From positions 1-5,989 of the forward strand of contig DYRX01000261.1 in assembly GCA_020718525.1 (NCBI GenBank): 5,989 nt of DNA, in the 5' to 3' direction. Shown here one piece after another: positions 5,949 through 5,989 of the stretch; position 1 is the stretch's first letter, and each line of letters begins with the position of its first letter. Position numbers and translations under genes: made by a program. The stretch comes from Victivallis vadensis. Its GTDB lineage: Bacteria > Verrucomicrobiota > Lentisphaeria > Victivallales > GWF2-50-93. The notes under the pieces were generated by a model that did not search any database, was not told the origin of the DNA, and worked only from the letters and a program-made list of their open reading frames with translations.

Positions 5949-5989
5949 CTAGTGTCCTGTCCCTTAAATACTAATCGTAATACACTTGA

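Noticed and set aside
5949..5989. Insertion-sequence end (TGTCCTGTCCCTTAAAT-like bases, with AGTGT and ACACT 26 bases apart)
   Set aside because: Only about 40 bases are available, the inverted match is five bases, and no transposase or second end is visible.
1..5989. CRISPR array or tRNA/rRNA genes
   Set aside because: No regularly spaced repeats with unique spacers and no tRNA- or rRNA-like conserved sequence were seen on either strand.

Overview
The window looks like a piece of a Lentisphaerota (Victivallis-like) or closely related PVC-group genome. The main clue is a pseudopilin with the FTLIELLVVIAIIGILAGM N-terminal helix, an LPAL motif after it and a C-terminal H-X9-DG signature (NVAFLDGH); genomes of that group carry very many such proteins. 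Base composition is moderate, and no plasmid, phage or ribosomal genes are visible.

Layout. On the minus strand, an ECF sigma factor (1506-2051) is followed by a one-piece anti-sigma/sensor (37-1428): a cytoplasmic zinc-finger anti-sigma domain, one membrane helix and an outside PQQ-like beta-propeller. A 165-bp divergent promoter region (2052-2216) separates them from a plus-strand operon: an unrecognised single-pass membrane protein (2217-2846), the pseudopilin (2843-3592, ATGA overlap), an FtsX/MacB-type ABC permease (3613-4764) and its LolD/MacB-type ATPase (4769-5443). Next comes a short HsdR fragment (5509-5850) that has lost both the usual N-terminus and the whole helicase part. I infer that the sigma/anti-sigma pair senses something outside the cytoplasm and controls the divergent operon, but no target promoter is proven here.

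The most unusual content is a repeat family. A 57-bp sequence containing a strong palindrome lies at 1-57 and, in inverted orientation with 55/57 identity, at 5830-5886, so it brackets the sigma/ABC module. A degraded third copy lies at 5422-5488, in direct orientation to the right copy. In all three places the adjacent gene reads into the palindrome in the same frame and takes its last residues and stop from it, so the anti-sigma sensor, the ATPase and the HsdR fragment end in YSFSDK, YGFSDK and YSFSDK. The outer arm of the right copy does the same on the minus strand (DSFSAK-stop) for a 30-codon ORF. This looks like a mobile or recombining palindromic element that sits at gene ends and supplies stop codons. 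It matches no terminator, attC site or transposon end that I can recognise.

There is no gene-free stretch above 300 bases. The gaps at 1429-1505 and 5444-5508 hold only the sigma/anti-sigma spacer and the degraded repeat with the start signals of the HsdR fragment.
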